Shown: positions 61,489 to 64,000 of the stretch, piece by piece | Layout: each line of letters begins with the position of its first letter | Numbering within the stretch: position 1 is the first letter of the stretch | From: Methylobacterium aquaticum | GTDB lineage: Bacteria > Pseudomonadota > Alphaproteobacteria > Rhizobiales > Beijerinckiaceae | NCBI RefSeq assembly: GCF_016804325.1 | Contig: NZ_CP043627.1 | Location: forward strand, 5,623,501-5,687,500 | Reading direction: 5' to 3' | DNA length: 64,000 bases | Position numbers and translations under genes: made by a program | The notes under the pieces: generated by a model | The model's database searches: none | What the model was told of the DNA's origin: nothing | The model's input: only the letters and a program-made list of their open reading frames with translations

Positions 61489-62217
61489 ATGCCCGGCTTG
61501 TTCGACCCCATCCTGAACTGGCGGCTTCTGCCGGGCTCGCACGCCTTCCCGGGCCCGGATGGCGGTACCTGCATCAACGAGGCGGCCGTGGTGGCGGCGG
61601 GTCTGCCCTATCGGGCGATCCGCTCCTCGGCCGATTGCCCGCCCTGCTTCTCGGGTCCGCTCGCGGCCTATGCGCTCGGCCTCAACGACGCGATGCCGGA
61701 TGGCGAGCGCCCACGGCTGATGGCCTTCGTGCTGCGCCTCGCGGGCTCCGCCGATTCCGAGGAGGTCGAGGCGGCGCGCACCGCCCATCTCGTGCGCGAG
61801 GGCGTGCGCCGCCTGCTGCCGCCGGTGCTGGAGCGGGCCGGGCTGGCGCAGCACGCCGCCGCCTGCCGGGCCGCGACCGACCTGCAAGCGGCCGTCACCG
61901 TGGCGCGGCACGCCTCCTGGTCCGCCGGTTCTCTGGCCGAGGCCGCCGGCCGCCGGGGTACCTGGGTGCGCGGCGCCCGCGCGGCGGCCGTCTCCCGCGC
62001 CGCCCTCTTCGCTGCCGAGATCGATGCGCGCACCGCCGCCGACGCGGCCGAGGCCGCCGCCCTGTTCTGGCCCGGGGCCTGGGCCGAGGCGGTGGCGATC
62101 CTCGACGAAGCCTCGAGGCTCGGCCGACAGGCGCCGTCCCTCACCGCCGACGAGGCCGGGCTGCGGATGGAGGCCGCGAAGGCGGGCTTGCGCCGGCGGG
62201 CTGCCGCGGACGCGTGA
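61489..62217 (+). CDS. Hypothetical protein, Cys-containing, conserved-looking
   Basis: 242 residues. The N-terminal 70 residues are distinctive (LFDPILNWRLLPGSHAFPGP, CINEAAVVAAGLPYR, SADCPPCFSGPLAAYALGLN), with a CPPC motif that could bind metal or act in redox. The rest is Ala/Arg-rich helix. I have a general memory of this N-terminal block as widespread in rhizobial and methylobacterial genomes without known function. Starts at ATG 61489, preceded by GGGAG. Confidence 0.6.
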   Translation: MPGLFDPILNWRLLPGSHAFPGPDGGTCINEAAVVAAGLPYRAIRSSADCPPCFSGPLAAYALGLNDAMPDGERPRLMAFVLRLAGSADSEEVEAARTAHLVREGVRRLLPPVLERAGLAQHAAACRAATDLQAAVTVARHASWSAGSLAEAAGRRGTWVRGARAAAVSRAALFAAEIDARTAADAAEAAALFWPGAWAEAVAILDEASRLGRQAPSLTADEAGLRMEAAKAGLRRRAAADA

Positions 62218-62218
62218 G

Positions 62219-62345
62219 ACCAACGGTCGAAAGAACACCACCCTCGGTTCCGTTCTCGAACTCTTCTCGAGGCTCTCGCCCGGCATCGAAAATTCGAGAT
62301 GGCTCGCTGGCCCGATGTGTCGGCATCTCGGGCCGTCGGTATCAC
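62219..62345. repeat. Interspersed repeat family E copy 2
   Basis: About 125 bases right after the stop of the preceding gene, similar to 29606-29731: GTTCCGTTCTCGAACTCTTC, then CGAGATGGCTCGCTGGCCCG and TCGGCATCTCGGGCCGTCGG. It is followed directly by repeat C copy 2. Confidence 0.6.
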
Positions 62346-62351
62346 AAGCCC

Positions 62352-62413
62352 GCGCGGTGAAGCCGTAGGCTTCACACGCTTGAGCGAAGCCGATTTCCGC
62401 ATCGCGAAGCGAT
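62352..62413. repeat. Short interspersed repeat family C copy 2
   Basis: GCGCGGTGAAGCCGTAGGCT, TCACACGCTTGAGCGAAGCC and TTTCCGCATCGCGAAGCGAT, matching the copy at 55546. It lies in the gap of convergent genes, just before the stop of the TRAP binding-protein gene. Confidence 0.75.
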
Positions 62414-62437
62414 TAGGCGGAAATTGCATGAGACGCG

Positions 62438-63454
62438 TCAGCGCCCGCGATAGGCCGCGAGGATCCGCGCCCCCTCCGGCCCGGTCTCCGTCTCCCAGGC
62501 CGCCACGGCCGCTTCGCCGGCCTTGGCGAGCAAGGCGGTGATCGACGGCGCGGGCGGGTCGGCGATGACGACGCCGTTCTGGCGCATGCGGGAAAAATTC
62601 TCGTCGAGGCGGGTGCGGATCGCCGCCCATTGCCGCGCCTCCGTCTCGGCGGCCGCCGCGTCGACGGCCTGGCGCAACGCCTCCGGCAGGGCCTCGTAGG
62701 CGGAGCGCGAGACCACCGCGACCGAGATCGGCATCGCGTATTGCACCGCCGTGAAGTGCGGCAGCTGCTCCCACAGGCGGCGCCCGACGCCGCCATCGCC
62801 GGAGGAGAGCATCGCGTCGACGGCACCGGCCTTCACCTGCGGGATCGCGTCGGCCTGGGACAGGTTCACGGCCTGAGCCCCGGCCGCGGCGAGCACCGTC
62901 GTCGAGGTCGCGTCGTAGGTGCGAATCTTGAGACCCTTCAGGTCGGCGGCCTCGTCGAGAACCTGGCGCGACCAGATCCCCGACGGCGCCCAGGGTGTGA
63001 CGTAGAGCAGTCGCTGGCCATGCGCCGCCAATGCCCGGGCATAGGCCGGCTGGGCGATCGCCGCGAGGGCTTTCGCGTCCTCGATCGAGGTCGCCAGGAA
63101 GGGCAGGGAGGAGAGGGCGAAGATGGGATCGACCGCCGCCAGCGGCCCGGTGAAGGCATCCGCCGCCTCGACCGTGCCGGCCGCCACCGCGCCGATCATC
63201 GCGCCGGAGCGCAAGCCCGCCTCGGCATCGAAGCTCGGCGCGACCGCGAGCCGTCCGCCGCTGCGCTCGGCCGCGAGTCGCGCGAAGGTGGCCAGCCCCT
63301 CGCCTGGCATGGTGCTGGCGGGATACTCGGTCGGCATCCGCCACACGATCCGCGGGCCGTCCGCCGACGCGGCCGGAGCCTCCGCCAGGGCGGGATTCAG
63401 GCCGAGCCCCCACGCACAGGTCAGGATCGCTGCGAGCCGGGCACGCTTCGTCAT
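62438..63454 (-). CDS. TRAP transporter solute-binding protein (DctP family)
   Basis: 338 residues from ATG 63454, with a signal peptide (ARLAAILTCAWGLGLNPALA). DctP features are WRMPTEYPASTMPGEGLATF, GRLAVAPSFDAEAGLRSGAM, GLKIRTYDATSTTVLAAAGA (with the carboxylate-binding Arg expected here), QVKAGAVDAMLSSGDGG and a C-terminal long helix. The membrane subunits DctQ and DctM are not in the window, so it is an orphan or its partners are elsewhere. The ligand is probably a carboxylate. Confidence 0.83.
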   Translation of the reverse strand: MTKRARLAAILTCAWGLGLNPALAEAPAASADGPRIVWRMPTEYPASTMPGEGLATFARLAAERSGGRLAVAPSFDAEAGLRSGAMIGAVAAGTVEAADAFTGPLAAVDPIFALSSLPFLATSIEDAKALAAIAQPAYARALAAHGQRLLYVTPWAPSGIWSRQVLDEAADLKGLKIRTYDATSTTVLAAAGAQAVNLSQADAIPQVKAGAVDAMLSSGDGGVGRRLWEQLPHFTAVQYAMPISVAVVSRSAYEALPEALRQAVDAAAAETEARQWAAIRTRLDENFSRMRQNGVVIADPPAPSITALLAKAGEAAVAAWETETGPEGARILAAYRGR

Positions 63455-63610
63455 TCGTCGGTCCTCCTCGTCGGTCATGCCGGGCATTCACCCCGCGGCG
63501 GCCCGGACGACAAAGCGATTGCCGCGGGCCCGGTCCGCCGCCACTCTCGGATCCGCCGCCGTGGCCCGACAAGAGGCCCGGACGAAGCGGCTCGCGGGAG
63601 AGATGACGCC

Positions 63611-64000
63611 ATGACCGAGACGATCGCCCTGTTCGGAGCCGGGGGGAAGATGGGCGTGCGGCTCGCCCGCAACCTGATGACCTCCGAGTTCCGGATCGCC
63701 CCCGTGGAGGTCGGCGAGGCCGGGCGCCAACGGCTCCAGAGCGAGCTCGGCCTCGCCTGCATGGAGGCGGACGCCGCCCTCGACGGGGCCGAGGTGGTCG
63801 TCCTGGCGGTGCCCGACACGCTGATCGGCCGGGTCTCCCATGCCCTGTCACCGAAGCTGAAGCCCGGAACGATGGTGGTGATCCTCGATGCGGCGGCGCC
63901 CTTCGCCGGCCACCTGCCGGAGCGGCCGGACCTGACCTACTTCGTCACCCATCCGTGCCACCCGCCGATCTTCAACGACGAGACCACGGCGGAGGGGCGG
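63611..64000 (+). CDS. Phosphogluconate-dehydrogenase-like oxidoreductase, 5' end (partial)
   Basis: The first 130 residues of a gene running off the window. A Rossmann site LFGAGGKMGVRLARNLMTSE opens the protein, then VVVLAVPDTLIGRVSHALSP and YFVTHPCHPPIFNDETTAEG. The last block recalls enzymes of the 6-phosphogluconate-dehydrogenase-like superfamily with a C-terminal PGDH_C domain, such as apionate oxidoisomerase. It is divergent from the TRAP gene, which could supply its substrate. Specificity cannot be told from this part. Confidence 0.7.
   Translation, partial: MTETIALFGAGGKMGVRLARNLMTSEFRIAPVEVGEAGRQRLQSELGLACMEADAALDGAEVVVLAVPDTLIGRVSHALSPKLKPGTMVVILDAAAPFAGHLPERPDLTYFVTHPCHPPIFNDETTAEGR

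Overview
The window is about 64 kb of very GC-rich alphaproteobacterial DNA. A lanthanide-type methanol dehydrogenase locus (xoxF, xoxG, xoxJ), a pqqA-pqqA-B-C-D-E operon, quinoprotein-associated helper genes and an adjacent HAMP-type sensor kinase/OmpR regulator pair point to Methylobacterium or Methylorubrum. pqqC and pqqD are separate overlapping genes rather than the fused pqqC/D I recall from M. extorquens.

Layout. (1) 1-14595 is the right-hand part of an integrated phage-like element. It holds a one-directional chain of small overlapping early genes: a RecT-like annealing protein, a DUF3268-type zinc protein, a DnaA-domain-IV-like protein, a C5-cytosine methyltransferase interrupted by a LAGLIDADG intein, many unknowns, a DUF4326 protein, an excisionase-like HTH protein and a tyrosine integrase. 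It ends at a 50-bp 3' fragment of tRNA-Thr(TGT), the probable attachment site. No structural genes are visible, so the rest of the element and the intact tRNA should lie to the left. (2) 14.6-23.5 kb: an alpha/beta hydrolase, an asparaginase-like protein, TrmO, a SoxH-like zinc hydrolase, then xoxF-xoxG-xoxJ, a PQQ-associated CxxxCW protein and an unusual SDR. (3) 23.8-28.1 kb: folP-folB-folK, a SoxYZ-like carrier, a VOC protein and a cyclase-family protein. (4) 28.4-37.3 kb: a diguanylate cyclase, then the leftward pqq operon with two extra exported-protein genes, then the kinase/regulator pair. (5) 37.5-45.4 kb: an epimerase-like protein with a divergent LysR regulator, RNase D, a WYL-like protein behind a LexA-type box, aspS, a glycosyltransferase and an acyltransferase. 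(6) 45.6-50.0 kb: a circularly permuted ATP-grasp / alpha-E / transglutaminase-like / Anbu protease cluster. (7) 50-64 kb: two GNATs, a Trm112-like protein, a Lon-N protein, a thioredoxin-TPR protein, MFS and TetR, a GH15 hydrolase, three tandem periplasmic binding-like proteins, a DUF6894 protein, a TRAP binding protein and a partial dehydrogenase.

How the genes work together. The PQQ enzymes make the cofactor for the periplasmic quinoprotein XoxF. XoxG takes its electrons and XoxJ is its periplasmic partner. The SoxH-like hydrolase, SoxYZ-like carrier and CxxxCW protein are recurrent companions of quinoprotein dehydrogenases.

The most striking observations are: (a) four genes (xoxF, the CxxxCW gene, the SDR and the third binding-protein paralog) that each appear broken by loss of one base in a G or C run, which suggests either systematic homopolymer error or real decay; (b) an intein placed directly before the catalytic cysteine of the phage methyltransferase, which also carries an eight-unit repeat in its target-recognition region; (c) a transglutaminase-like protein of the Anbu cluster with Ala in place of the catalytic Cys; (d) a GTTC-N7-GTTC LexA-type box next to a gene of unknown function; and (e) five families of interspersed palindromic repeats, one of them inside the pqq operon.
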